Shown in pieces: positions 42,386 to 51,245 of a stretch of 64,000 bases of DNA; position 1 is the stretch's first letter, and each line of letters begins with the position of its first letter. Under the pieces are notes generated by a model. The model saw only the letters and a list, made by a program, of their open reading frames with translations, made no database searches and was not told the origin of the DNA. The DNA is from Streptomyces sp. NBC_01244 (lineage in GTDB: Bacteria > Actinomycetota > Actinomycetes > Streptomycetales > Streptomycetaceae). Both the position numbers and the translations under genes were made by a program. The DNA is taken from contig NZ_CP108488.1 in assembly GCF_035987325.1 (NCBI RefSeq), forward strand, positions 4,154,001-4,218,000, in the 5' to 3' direction.

Positions 42386-43627
42386 TCAGAAGACGCGGAC
42401 CCGGTCGGCCGTGTCCCAGAGCATGCTGCCCTCGGGGCCGCGCAGGCTGCCCTTCCCGGTGCCCGGGTACACGAAGGCCTGCCAGCCGATGGGGCGCAGC
42501 AGGTCGCTGATGCCGTCGGCGGTGGAGTCGCCGGTGGCCACGATCGGGGAGTCCGACGGCCAGGCGTACGGCAGCTGCTTGCGCGCGCCGAAAGCGCCCG
42601 CGCCGTTGCCCGGGTAGAGCCACAGGCGCCGCGAGCCGTCCCGGGCCACGAGGTCGGCCCGGCCGTCGCCGGACAGGTCGCCCGGCGAGACGAGCTGGTT
42701 CATGGTGTTCCAGCCGCCGCCCAGGTTCTTGCGCGTGCCGAACCAGCCCTTGCCGTTGCCCGGGTACGACCACAGCGTGCCGGCCGTGTCGCGGGCGAGC
42801 AGGTCGCCGCGCCCGTCGCCGGTCAGGTCGCCGGCCGCGCTGATCTCGCGCATGGCGTTCCAGCCGCCGCCCAGGCTCATCCGATTGCCGAAGGAACCGG
42901 TGCCGAGGCCCGGGTAGAACCACAGGACACCGCCCTTGTCGCGGGCGAAGATGTCCTCCTTGCCGTCGGAGTTGTAGTCGCCGTGGCGGACGAGCTGGGT
43001 CATGGCGTTCCAGCCGCCGCCGAGGAACTTGCCCTGCGTACGGCCCTCGGCGTCCCGCTTTCCGGGCAGGAACCACAGGCGGCCGTCGTCGGCACGCTCC
43101 AGCAGGTCGGCGATGCGGTCGTTGTTGAGGTCGGCGAAGTTCGCGACGGCCGGAACCGGCGCGGGCCGCGGCAGGTCGGGCCACGCCGTCCAGTCCATGT
43201 ACGGGACGCCCTGGATGGCCTCGTACGAGGTGGTGGCGATCCGGATGGAGCTGATCGCGTTGTCGAACCGGCCCATGATCGAGCCGTCGAGGTCGTTGGG
43301 GCCGTTGTACGGGGTGACGTAGAGGTAGTCGCCCGAGAAGTTCGCGTCCGGGTACACGGTCGCGTACAGGCCGCTGTTGTTGACCAGCGAGGAGATCTTG
43401 TTGTTCCAGGTGCCGAGCGAGGCCTGGGGGGTCGAGAAGGTCTTCATCTCGCCCGTGTAGTCGTCGCCGGCGAAGACGCAGAACTTGCCCGCAGGGCAGC
43501 GCTCGGAGTTGTCGGCCGCGGCGGCGGTGGGCGCGGTGGTGAGCAGGGCCGCCACCGAGGCGGCCGTGGTGACGGCCGCGCCGAGGGCGCGGCGCAGGGA
43601 ACGGGATCGGGAACCGGGTCGGGTCAT
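42386..43627 (-). CDS. Secreted protein: peptidase-inhibitor I36 domain plus FG-GAP/VCBS repeats (paralogue 1)
   Basis: A 413-residue exported protein. The signal peptide ends near TAPTAAAA. Residues about 40-140 are a small Cys-containing domain (CPAGKFCVFAGDDYTGEMKT) typical of the I36 inhibitor or gamma-crystallin-like family. Residues about 165-413 are FG-GAP/VCBS beta-propeller repeats of the form GDLTGDGRGDLLARDTAGTL, with Ca-binding D-x-D/N-x-D-G motifs. A tandem paralogue follows at 43756. The function may be protease inhibition or surface binding. Confidence 0.88.
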   Translation of the reverse strand: MTRPGSRSRSLRRALGAAVTTAASVAALLTTAPTAAAADNSERCPAGKFCVFAGDDYTGEMKTFSTPQASLGTWNNKISSLVNNSGLYATVYPDANFSGDYLYVTPYNGPNDLDGSIMGRFDNAISSIRIATTSYEAIQGVPYMDWTAWPDLPRPAPVPAVANFADLNNDRIADLLERADDGRLWFLPGKRDAEGRTQGKFLGGGWNAMTQLVRHGDYNSDGKEDIFARDKGGVLWFYPGLGTGSFGNRMSLGGGWNAMREISAAGDLTGDGRGDLLARDTAGTLWSYPGNGKGWFGTRKNLGGGWNTMNQLVSPGDLSGDGRADLVARDGSRRLWLYPGNGAGAFGARKQLPYAWPSDSPIVATGDSTADGISDLLRPIGWQAFVYPGTGKGSLRGPEGSMLWDTADRVRVF

Positions 43628-43755
43628 GGGGAAGGCGGTCCGTTCTGAACTGAAGTCCGGAGTACGAAGACTGAAGGGGGTGCCGATAACCGGGCGGCCG
43701 GGCCGTGGCCCGGAAGGAACCGGGCCGCTGCCCGAGCCGCTTCCGGGCCGCGGGC

Positions 43756-44985
43756 TCAGAACACGAGGTGCGCGTCCGAGGCGTTGCCGATGACCTTGGC
43801 GCGGCCGAGGTGGCCGTCCTTCGCACCCGTCCCGGGGTACAGGAGCAGGTAGTTGTCGGCGTGCGAGTGCGCGAGGAGGTCGGGTCGCCCGTCGCCGTTG
43901 TAGTCGCCGACGCCCGCCAGCTCCTTGAAGCCGTTCCAGCCGCCGGTGCCGATCAGGCTGCGCGTACCGAAGCCGCCGCGGCCGTTGCCCGGGTAGAACC
44001 AGAGCCGCCCGGAGGTGTCACGGGCCACCAGGTCGCAGACGCGGTCGGAGTTCATGTCGCCGGCGCCGACGAGTTCGTTCATCACGCCCCAGCCGCCGCC
44101 GAGGTTCTTGCGCGCGCCGAACGAGCCCTTGCCGTTGCCGGGGTACATCCACAGCGTGCCGGCCGTGTCGCGGGCGAGCAGGTCGCGCTTGCCGTCACCG
44201 GTGAGGTCGCCGGCCGCGGCGAGGTCCCGCATCCCGTTCCAGCCGCCACCGAGCCCGGTGCGCGTACCGAGGGCCGAGCCGGTGCCCGGGTAGAACCACA
44301 GGACGCCGTCCTTGTCGCGGGCGAAGACGTCTTCCTTGCCGTCCGCGTTGTAGTCGCCGTGGCGGACGAGCTGGGTCATCCCGTTCCAGCCGGTGCCGAT
44401 GCGGTGGGTCTTGTTGTTCTCGTTCGCGTTCACGGCCCACAGCGCGCCGTACCGGGTGCGGCCGACCAGGTCGGTGCGGCCGTCGCCGTCGAGGTCGCCG
44501 AAGGCCGCCTCGGCGGTCGGGGGCGCCGGACGCGTCCGCGGCTCCTCGCCGTACCACCAGGACGGGTAGGTGGAGAAGCTGCCGCAGTCCTCCGCGTCCG
44601 GCAGGAGCTGGATCGAGCTGACGGCGTCGTCGAGTTCCGGGCGCATGCTCTCGTCGAAGGACACCTGGCCGCCGTAGTAGTGCCCGGCGCCCTCCCAGCC
44701 GTAGTCGGGATCGGGGCTGACGCACACCGTGTGGTCGCTGTAGTTGGCGAGCGAGCTGATGCGGTCGTCCCAGGTGCCGAGGCGGGCCAGGCTGCTCTTG
44801 ACGATCTTCATGTCGCCGGTGCCGACGGGCCCGCTGAAGACGCAGACCTGGCCCCAGGGACAGCGGTCGTAACCGCCGGCGGCCTGGGCGGCCGAGGCGC
44901 CGCCGAGCAGGCCGGCCGTGGTGGCCAGCGCCGTGGCGGCGGCCAGGAGCGCACCGCGGACGGCGCGCGGAACGGAAAGGGTCAC
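43756..44985 (-). CDS. Secreted protein: peptidase-inhibitor I36 domain plus FG-GAP/VCBS repeats (paralogue 2)
   Basis: A 409-residue exported protein with the same layout as its neighbour at 42386. A signal peptide (ends GGASAAQA) is followed by the I36-like domain (CPWGQVCVFSGPVGTGDMKI) and then VCBS repeats (GDYNADGKEDVFARDKDGVL). The GTG at 44985 has a GGGGGGAT site. An ATG at 45024 would precede the signal peptide. The two paralogues share near-identical blocks in the repeat region, for example GWNxMTQLVRHGDYN and DLLARDTAGTLW, while the I36 parts have diverged. They arose by tandem duplication. Confidence 0.88.
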   Translation of the reverse strand: MTLSVPRAVRGALLAAATALATTAGLLGGASAAQAAGGYDRCPWGQVCVFSGPVGTGDMKIVKSSLARLGTWDDRISSLANYSDHTVCVSPDPDYGWEGAGHYYGGQVSFDESMRPELDDAVSSIQLLPDAEDCGSFSTYPSWWYGEEPRTRPAPPTAEAAFGDLDGDGRTDLVGRTRYGALWAVNANENNKTHRIGTGWNGMTQLVRHGDYNADGKEDVFARDKDGVLWFYPGTGSALGTRTGLGGGWNGMRDLAAAGDLTGDGKRDLLARDTAGTLWMYPGNGKGSFGARKNLGGGWGVMNELVGAGDMNSDRVCDLVARDTSGRLWFYPGNGRGGFGTRSLIGTGGWNGFKELAGVGDYNGDGRPDLLAHSHADNYLLLYPGTGAKDGHLGRAKVIGNASDAHLVF

Positions 44986-45118
44986 AGATCCCCCCGGATG
45001 TGTGTGGAACAGCCGCGTTCGCACAGGCCCGCGGGAGCCGGCCCCCCTGGAACACGGATTCGAGTGTCAGGATCATAGCCCTGGCCCCCGAGCCGGACGC
45101 ACCGCTAGGGTGCCGCGC

Positions 45119-45778
45119 GTGGAACTGTTTCTGACCCTGGTCAGCGGGGTGGCGTGGACCCTCGTGTACGCCGAGGCGATCCGGGTGGGGCTGCGGGACC
45201 GGGCGTACGCGATGCCGGTCGCGGCGCTCGCGCTGAACTTCGCCTGGGAGTCGACCTACGCCGTCAACGACATCCGTACCGGCCTCTCGGCCCAGGGCGT
45301 CGTCAACGTGGTGTGGGCCCTCGCCGACATCGTCATCGTGTACACCTACCTGCGCTACGGGCGGGCCGAGCTGCCCGGCTTCGTGACCCGGCCGCTGTTC
45401 GCCGTCTGGACGGTGCTCCTCTTCGCGAGCGCCTTCACCGTGCAGTGGCTCTTCCTCGCCCACTTCGGCGCGCACGACGCGAGCCGGTACTCGGCGTTCC
45501 TGCAGAACCTGCTGATGTCCGGGCTGTTCATCGCCCTCTACGCGAGCCGGCGCGGCCCGCTCGGACAGTCCCTGGTCATCGCGGTCGCCAAATGGATCGG
45601 CACGCTCGCGCCGACCTTCCTCTTCGGCGTCATCGAGGACGCCCCGTTCATCCTCGGCCTGGGGCTGATGTGCGCGGTCTTCGACCTCGCGTACATCGCG
45701 CTGCTGGCCCGGAACCCGGCGGGCGGGCGGCGCGGCGTCGTGGCGGACCTCAGAAGCCCCGCGGCCCCATCACGATGA
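45119..45778 (+). CDS. Seven-helix membrane protein, candidate transmembrane-type terpene cyclase
   Basis: A 219-residue protein with about seven hydrophobic segments. ALALNFAWESTYAVNDIR has the acidic residue within an N-F-A-W-E context, and VVWALADIVIVYTYLRYG and CAVFDLAYIALL follow the order of Pyr4/PaxB-like membrane terpene cyclases, known in fungi and in Streptomyces meroterpenoid pathways. The GTG at 45119 is selected because the hydrophobic protein begins there. No prenyltransferase or epoxidase is nearby, so the assignment rests on pattern alone. The last 29 bp overlap, convergently, the end of the L,D-transpeptidase gene. Confidence 0.55.
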   Translation: MELFLTLVSGVAWTLVYAEAIRVGLRDRAYAMPVAALALNFAWESTYAVNDIRTGLSAQGVVNVVWALADIVIVYTYLRYGRAELPGFVTRPLFAVWTVLLFASAFTVQWLFLAHFGAHDASRYSAFLQNLLMSGLFIALYASRRGPLGQSLVIAVAKWIGTLAPTFLFGVIEDAPFILGLGLMCAVFDLAYIALLARNPAGGRRGVVADLRSPAAPSR

Positions 45779-46640
45779 CCGGCTTCGCCGCCGGGTCGAG
45801 GGTCTCAAGGACCTGCTTCATCGCGGCCTTCGGGATGCCCACGCAGCCCTGCGAGGGGCCGTCGTGGTCCACGTGGAGCCAGATGTTGCCGCCCTTCTCC
45901 TCGCCGTCCGGCTTCGCCGGGTCGAGGGGGCTCACCCCCGTCTTGCGGTTGAAGTCGATGGCGACGACGTAGTCGAAGGAGCCGAGCAGCGACTCGCCGT
46001 TGACCCCGCGGCCCGTCGCCACGAAGGAGGCGTCCTGGTCGTACGGGAACTTCGTGCCCGGCGGCTTCGCCAGCAGCCCGCCCGCGTCGGTCAGCGCGAA
46101 CACGCCCTCGGGGGAGGTCAGGTCCCCGTACGTACGCTCCGTGGACCAGCCCTTGGCTCCGTTGCGCGCGGGCCAGCTGTCGCTCTTCAGCCAGTCGGCG
46201 CCGGTCGCCGGACGGGTGTACAGGGCCGCGGTGGACTCCGAGGAGTTCTTGGCCTTGCCGGTGACCAGGATGAGCTGGCGGGCGGCCGCGGGGATCTTCG
46301 CCCGGGTCTGCTCGCTGACCTCGGGCAGGCCCTGGAAGGGGTCGCGTTCGGCGGCCCGCGCGGCCCGCTCCTCGGCCGGGGGCCGGGCGTCGGAGGCGGC
46401 CAGGGCCGCGGCGTTGGCCGGCGGGTCCTGCGCGAGGTACGCCCAGCCCACGCCGAAGCCGAGCAGTCCGAGCGCGGCCGCGAAGGCGAGCGGGCGCGAA
46501 CCGCGGGCACCCCGGGAACCGCGCGGGGCACCGCCGGCGCGCCGCGCACCACCGGCGCGGAAGCGGCGGGTCGGGCGGGACGCCCCGGGTGTGCGGGACG
46601 GACGGGACGCGCGGGAGCCGGCTCGGGCGTGCTTGCTCAT
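45750..46640 (-). CDS. L,D-transpeptidase (YkuD) family protein
   Basis: A 296-residue protein. The N-terminal about 50 residues are Arg/Gly-rich and cytoplasmic. One membrane anchor follows (LAFAAALGLLGFGVGWAYLA), then an extracellular YkuD-type domain. The active site is HVDHDGPSQGCVGIP, the H-x(n)-S-x-G-C-[IV] motif in which Cys is the nucleophile. It cross-links or modifies peptidoglycan through L,D bonds, complementing the D,D-carboxypeptidase at 6.4 kb. The start is ATG at 46640. It is preceded on the same strand by the two-component genes, 42 bp away. Confidence 0.85.
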   Translation of the reverse strand: MSKHARAGSRASRPSRTPGASRPTRRFRAGGARRAGGAPRGSRGARGSRPLAFAAALGLLGFGVGWAYLAQDPPANAAALAASDARPPAEERAARAAERDPFQGLPEVSEQTRAKIPAAARQLILVTGKAKNSSESTAALYTRPATGADWLKSDSWPARNGAKGWSTERTYGDLTSPEGVFALTDAGGLLAKPPGTKFPYDQDASFVATGRGVNGESLLGSFDYVVAIDFNRKTGVSPLDPAKPDGEEKGGNIWLHVDHDGPSQGCVGIPKAAMKQVLETLDPAAKPVIVMGPRGF

Positions 46641-46682
46641 TGACCCGACCGTACACAGCCGATCTTCATTTTTGTTGACCGG

Positions 46683-47954
46683 TCAAGCTCCCGGCGTTTC
46701 CTCGGCGGGTCGCGCCGCCGGGGGCGCCGGCGACTCGGCCGGGAACCAGACCCGGACCATCAGCCCGCCGCCCGGCGCCGGGTTGGCCCGCGCCGTCAGT
46801 TCCGCGCCGTGCGCCCGCGCGATCGACGCGACGATCGAGAGCCCCAACCCGGCGCCCTCGCCCGCCGTATGCTGCCGTTCCGCCCGCCGCCGGAAGGGCT
46901 CCAGCAGCCGCGGCACGTCGCCCGGCTCGATCACCGGGCCGGTGTTGGAGACCGTCAGCACCCCCTCCCGGGAGGTCGCCACCTCCAGGCGGCCGCCCGC
47001 GCGGTTGTGACGTACGGCATTGGCCAGCAGGTTCCGCACGAGATGGCCGAGGAGGGTCCGGTCGCCCGTGACGGTCAGCGGCGCCAGATCCCGTACGACC
47101 ACCAGGTCCTGAGGGGCCGTCCCCTCGATGCCCGCGAGTTCCGCCTCCGCGAGCCCCGCCAGATCCACCGGCTCCGTCACCTCCAGCCCCTCTTCCGAGA
47201 CGGCGAGCAGGAGCAGCGACTCGACGAGGTGCTGACTGGAGTCCGCGACCTCGATGAGCTTGGAGCGGATCCGCGCCACCTTCTCCGGCGGCGGCTGACC
47301 CGCCAGCCCGATCTCGGCGGCCGCCCGCTGGACGGCGAGCGGGGTGCGCAGCTCGTGGGCGGCGTTCGCGGCGAACCGGCGCTGCGCCCCGACCAGGTCC
47401 TCCATCCGGTCGAGCATCCCGTCGAAGGTGTCCGCCAGCCGCTTGAGTTCGCCGGGCGGGGCCTGGAGACCGATCCGCTCGTGGAGGTTGGCGCCGGACA
47501 GGCGCCGGGCCGTCTCGGTGATCACGCCGACGGGGCGCAGGACGCGGCCGGCCATCCACCAGGCCAGCCAGATGGACAGGACGGCGAAGACGGCGAGGGC
47601 GAGGAGGGAGACGACGAGGAGCTCGTGGAGGGTGGCCTGCTCGACGGCGGCGGTCAGGTTGCGGGTGGCCCGCCACTGTTCGAGCTGTTCGGGGCTGGGG
47701 GTGGCGCCGGAGTCGAGCTTCTCGGCGGGGATCGGCAGGCGCTGGCCCGGGATCATGGGCGGGAGGGTGCCCTGGCCGCGGGGGGTGGCCGGGACGATGC
47801 TGGTCGTGGTGGTGACGGCGCCGCTGATGCGGCTGTAGAGGCCGTTGCGGAGCAGGATGTTGATCAGTGCGATGAGGCCGCCGCCCGCGAGGAGCAGCAG
47901 GGAGCCGTACAGGACGGTGAGACGGGCGCGCTCGGAGTGGAGCACTGCTCTCAT
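46683..47954 (-). CDS. Sensor histidine kinase
   Basis: A 423-residue protein. Two membrane segments (VLYGSLLLLAGGGLIALINI and LLVVSLLALAVFAVLSIWLA) enclose an extracellular loop of about 75 residues. A HAMP domain follows, then the H-box AANAAHELRTPLAVQ, the N-box LVRNLLANAVRHN and the G-box GEGAGLGLSIV. The ATG start overlaps the regulator stop (ATGA), so they form a coupled pair. The signal is unknown. The divergent exporter genes at 48707-52525 are the likely target. Confidence 0.92.
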   Translation of the reverse strand: MRAVLHSERARLTVLYGSLLLLAGGGLIALINILLRNGLYSRISGAVTTTTSIVPATPRGQGTLPPMIPGQRLPIPAEKLDSGATPSPEQLEQWRATRNLTAAVEQATLHELLVVSLLALAVFAVLSIWLAWWMAGRVLRPVGVITETARRLSGANLHERIGLQAPPGELKRLADTFDGMLDRMEDLVGAQRRFAANAAHELRTPLAVQRAAAEIGLAGQPPPEKVARIRSKLIEVADSSQHLVESLLLLAVSEEGLEVTEPVDLAGLAEAELAGIEGTAPQDLVVVRDLAPLTVTGDRTLLGHLVRNLLANAVRHNRAGGRLEVATSREGVLTVSNTGPVIEPGDVPRLLEPFRRRAERQHTAGEGAGLGLSIVASIARAHGAELTARANPAPGGGLMVRVWFPAESPAPPAARPAEETPGA

Positions 47955-48616
47955 CGTGGATCACCGATCCGGTATCCGGCGCCGGGGACGGTCTCGATCA
48001 GCGGCGGCTCCCCCAGCTTGGCGCGCAGCTTGCTCAGGGTCACCCGTACCGCGTTGGTGCTGTACGAGGTGTCCTCCTCCCACACCTGCTCGATCAGGTC
48101 GTCGCTGCTGAGGACCGCGCCCTCGGCGCGCAGCAGCGACTCCAGCACCGCGAACTCCTTGCGGGAGAGCGCCAGCCTGCGCCCCTCGCGGGTGGCGGTG
48201 CGCCGCGCCACGTCCACGGCCACCCCCGCCCGCTCCAGCACCGGCGGCAGGGCGGGCTGGGCGCGCCGCCCCAGCGCCAGGACGCGGGCGAGCAGCTCGT
48301 CGTAGGCGAAGGGCTTGGTGAGGTAGTCGTCTGCGCCGAGGCCCAGGCCCTCCACCCGGTCGCGTACGGTCCCGGAGGCCGTCAGCATCAGGACGCGGGT
48401 CAGCAGCCGCTCGCGCACCACCTGGCGGCAGACCTCGTCGCCGTGCAGGCCCGGCAGGTCGCGGTCGAGGATCAAGACGTCGTACGCGCCCAGGCGCAGG
48501 CGGCGCAGGGCCTCCAGGCCGTCGCCGGCCTCGTCGACGGCCAGGGCGTCGCCGCGCAGCCCCTCGGCGATCATCTCCCGCAGGAACTCCTCGTCCTCCA
48601 CCACCAGAACTCGCAT
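47951..48616 (-). CDS. OmpR/PhoB-type response regulator
   Basis: A 221-residue protein. The receiver domain starts MRVLVVEDEEFLREM, with phospho-acceptor Asp in ILDRDLPG and the conserved Lys in YLTKPFA. A winged-helix DNA-binding domain (residues about 125-220) ends in NAVRVTLSKLRAKLGEPPL. I chose the ATG at 48616. An upstream in-frame start at 48643 is less likely. It is coupled to the kinase gene and transcribed away from the exporter operon. Confidence 0.92.
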   Translation of the reverse strand: MRVLVVEDEEFLREMIAEGLRGDALAVDEAGDGLEALRRLRLGAYDVLILDRDLPGLHGDEVCRQVVRERLLTRVLMLTASGTVRDRVEGLGLGADDYLTKPFAYDELLARVLALGRRAQPALPPVLERAGVAVDVARRTATREGRRLALSRKEFAVLESLLRAEGAVLSSDDLIEQVWEEDTSYSTNAVRVTLSKLRAKLGEPPLIETVPGAGYRIGDPR

Positions 48617-48706
48617 GGCGTCCTCTTTACCGGAGAGCGGCATTTCGCCGTTGTAAGCACGAGCCGTTAGAGAAGCGAAACCCGCTCTTCGCGCAGTCTC
48701 GGGCCC

Positions 48707-49243
48707 ATGAAGCGATCCACGACCATGACCACGGCCGCGCTCCTCACCGGCCTCACCCTCTTCGTCACCGCGTGCACGGGCGGCGTCGGCGGCTCGGACG
48801 GAAAGCAGGACGGGAAGAAGGACGAGAAGCAGGACTCCTCGAACTCCAGCGGCACGGGCGGCAGCGGTGGCGGTGGCGGTGGCGGCGCGGACGCCGACAA
48901 TGCCCTCAAGATGCGCAAGTGCCTGCGCGAGAACGGCGTCGAAGCCCCCGACCCGAAGCCCGGCGAGGACCCGCGCGGTATGACGCTCGGCGCGGGCATG
49001 GACCAGGAGGTCCTGAAGAAGGCCATGGACAAGTGCGGGATGAAGGGCCCCGGCTCGGGAGGCGAGGTCTCGCAGGCGGAGAAGGACAAGGCCCTGAAGC
49101 AGGCCAAGTGCATGCGGGACAACGGCTTCGACATGCCGGACCCGGAGTTCAACGGGAACGCGCGGACCGGGTTCTCCATACCCGAGGGCGCCGACAAGGA
49201 CGCATTCATGGCCCAGCTGAACAAGTGCAGCGCGGACCAGTGA
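48707..49243 (+). CDS. Lipoprotein with Gly-rich linker, first gene of the exporter operon
   Basis: A 178-residue lipoprotein. The signal ends in VTAC (lipobox about residues 20-23). A Lys/Asp/Ser/Gly-rich linker containing GTGGSGGGGGGGADADN leads to a helical domain with two similar blocks, KMRKCLRENGVEAPDP and KQAKCMRDNGFDMPDP. Each has one Cys and a second Cys at its end (KCGMK, KCSAD). It overlaps the adaptor gene by GTGA. Being first in the operon, it may be the extracellular sensing or scavenging part of the exporter. Confidence 0.8.
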   Translation: MKRSTTMTTAALLTGLTLFVTACTGGVGGSDGKQDGKKDEKQDSSNSSGTGGSGGGGGGGADADNALKMRKCLRENGVEAPDPKPGEDPRGMTLGAGMDQEVLKKAMDKCGMKGPGSGGEVSQAEKDKALKQAKCMRDNGFDMPDPEFNGNARTGFSIPEGADKDAFMAQLNKCSADQ

Positions 49244-50472
49244 GGAAGCGCGGGAAGTGGCTCCTGGGCTCGCTGGCCGTCGTGCTCGCCGTCACGGGCG
49301 GCGGGTACGCGGTCGTCGCCCAGGCCGGGACGGACGGCGGCAGCGGCAGCGGCAGCGGCTCGAAGCAGGACCGTGCGGACGGACTGCCGGGGGCCACGCA
49401 GCCGGTCACGCGCGGCGACCTGAGCTCCGGGTTCAAGGTCGACGGGACGCTCGGCTTCGCGAAGGAGCGCAAGCTCAATGCGGTGGGTGCGGACTCGGCG
49501 GGTGGGGCGGGTGGGGCCCCCGGAGCGGGCGGGGCGGGGGCGGGGTCCGGGTCGGGCTCGGGCTCGGGCTCCGGCTCGGGCCCCGGCTCCGCGACCCTGA
49601 CCTGGGTGGCGCCGGCCGGGTCCTCCGTGGAGCGCGACGGCAAGCTCTACGAGGTCAACGGCAAGCCGGTGCGCCTGATGTACGGAACCACCCCCGTGTA
49701 CCGGTCCCTGAAGTCCGGGGACAAGGGCGAGGACGTCAAACAGCTCAAGCAGAACCTCCAGGCCCTCGGCTTCGGCACCGGCCTGGACACCACGGACGGC
49801 ACCTTCACCGCCGGGACGGCCACCGCCGTCAAGCGCTGGCAGAAGTCCCACAAGGTGAAGGAGACCGGCGAGGTCGGCAAGGGCGACATCGCCTTCGCCT
49901 CCGGCCCCCAGCGGATCCAGAAGAACGACATGGCGGTCGGCGACGAGGCCGCCGCCGGCAAGCCCGTCATGACCCTGACCGGCACCGAGCGGATGGTCCG
50001 CCTGCAGCTGGACGTGGCCAAGGCGGGCAAGGTCAAGACCGGTGACCCGGTGACCGTGAGCCTGCCCGGCGGGGGCACCGGCAAGGGCAAGATCAGCTCG
50101 GTCGGCGCCACCGCCAACGGCGACGACCCGTCCTCGGGCGGCGGGCCCGGAGGCGGCGGAGGCGGCGGGGGCGGCGGGGACAAGAAGCCGAAGGTCGACG
50201 TCGAGGTCGCCCTCGACAAACCCTCCGAAGCCACGGGCCCCGACCAGTCCCCGGTCTCGGTGAGCCTGACGGGCGAGGTCCGCACGGGGGTGCTCTCCGT
50301 ACCGGTCAACTCGCTCCTCGCCCTCGCCGAGGGCGGCTTCGGAGTCCAGGTCGTCGAGGACGGCAAGGTCCGCGAGGTCAAGGTCGAGCTCGGCATGTTC
50401 GGCCAGGGCCGGGTGGAGGTGAAGGGGGACGCCCTCAAGGAGGGCATGCTCGTGGGAGTTCCCGCGTCATGA
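49240..50472 (+). CDS. Exporter periplasmic-adaptor-like (MacA-type) protein with peptidoglycan-binding domain
   Basis: A 410-residue protein starting at the GTG at 49240. An N-terminal membrane anchor (WLLGSLAVVLAVTGGGYAVV) is followed by Gly/Ser-rich linkers and a PG_binding_1 domain (LKSGDKGEDVKQLKQNLQAL...GTFTAGTATAVKRWQ). An adaptor beta-barrel region ends near FGVQVVEDGKVREVKVELG. A run of Gly near residue 310 interrupts the barrel. It connects the MacB-like permease to the wall. It overlaps both neighbours. Confidence 0.85.
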   Translation: MRKRGKWLLGSLAVVLAVTGGGYAVVAQAGTDGGSGSGSGSKQDRADGLPGATQPVTRGDLSSGFKVDGTLGFAKERKLNAVGADSAGGAGGAPGAGGAGAGSGSGSGSGSGSGPGSATLTWVAPAGSSVERDGKLYEVNGKPVRLMYGTTPVYRSLKSGDKGEDVKQLKQNLQALGFGTGLDTTDGTFTAGTATAVKRWQKSHKVKETGEVGKGDIAFASGPQRIQKNDMAVGDEAAAGKPVMTLTGTERMVRLQLDVAKAGKVKTGDPVTVSLPGGGTGKGKISSVGATANGDDPSSGGGPGGGGGGGGGGDKKPKVDVEVALDKPSEATGPDQSPVSVSLTGEVRTGVLSVPVNSLLALAEGGFGVQVVEDGKVREVKVELGMFGQGRVEVKGDALKEGMLVGVPAS

Positions 50473-51245
50473 ACACACACGCCCACGCGGTCGTCGAACT
50501 GACCGGAGTCACCAAGGAGTACCCCGGCGGGGTCGCGGCCCTGCGCGGAGTCGACCTCACCGTCATGAACGGCGAACTCCTCGCCATCGTAGGCCCGTCG
50601 GGATCGGGAAAGTCCACGCTCCTGCACATCGTGGGGACGCTGGACCGGCCGACCGCCGGCCGCGTCGCCATCGCCGGGTACGACATCGCGAGCCTGTCCG
50701 ACCGCTCCCTGTCGGCGCTGCGCTCCCGCCACGTCGGCTTCGTGTTCCAGTCCTTCCACCTGGTACCGGGCATCAGCGCCCGGGCGAACGTCGCCGAGGG
50801 GCTGCTGTACTCCGGCCTGTCCCGCGCCGAACGCGGACGGCGGGCGGAACGCGCCCTGGAGCGCGTCGGCCTCGGCGACCGCATGGACCACCGGCCGCAC
50901 GAACTGTCCGGCGGCCAGAAGCAGCGCGTGGCGATCGCCCGCGCGGTGGCGGGCGAACCGGACCTGCTGCTCGCCGACGAGCCGACGGGCGCCCTCGACA
51001 CGGCGTCCGGCGAGTCGGTGATGGAACTGCTGCACGAGCTCAACCAGGACGGGGCCACCATCGCCGTGATCACCCACGACAACGAGATCGCGGCGAGCCT
51101 GCCCCGGCAGGTCCGCATCCGCGACGGCGAGATCGTGGCGGACGTGTGGAACGCGGACGGGAACGCGGACGGGAACGCGGACGGGAACACGCACACGAAC
51201 GCGACTGCCGGCGCGGACACGGACACGCTGGGGGTGGGCGCGTAA
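50469..51245 (+). CDS. ABC transporter ATP-binding protein (MacB/LolD-like)
   Basis: A 258-residue ATPase. Walker A is GPSGSGKST, the signature is LSGGQKQRVAIA and Walker B is LLLADEPTGALD, with H-loop ITHDN. It belongs to the MacB/LolD subgroup. The C terminus carries an Asn/Asp/Gly-rich tail encoded by a 12-bp repeat. It overlaps the adaptor gene (ATGA) and the permease gene (TAATG). Confidence 0.93.
   Translation: MNTHAHAVVELTGVTKEYPGGVAALRGVDLTVMNGELLAIVGPSGSGKSTLLHIVGTLDRPTAGRVAIAGYDIASLSDRSLSALRSRHVGFVFQSFHLVPGISARANVAEGLLYSGLSRAERGRRAERALERVGLGDRMDHRPHELSGGQKQRVAIARAVAGEPDLLLADEPTGALDTASGESVMELLHELNQDGATIAVITHDNEIAASLPRQVRIRDGEIVADVWNADGNADGNADGNTHTNATAGADTDTLGVGA
51150..51185 (+). 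repeat. 12-bp tandem repeat, three units
   Basis: AACGCGGACGGG three times in frame encodes the N-A-D-G repeats in the tail of the ABC ATPase. Confidence 0.9.
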
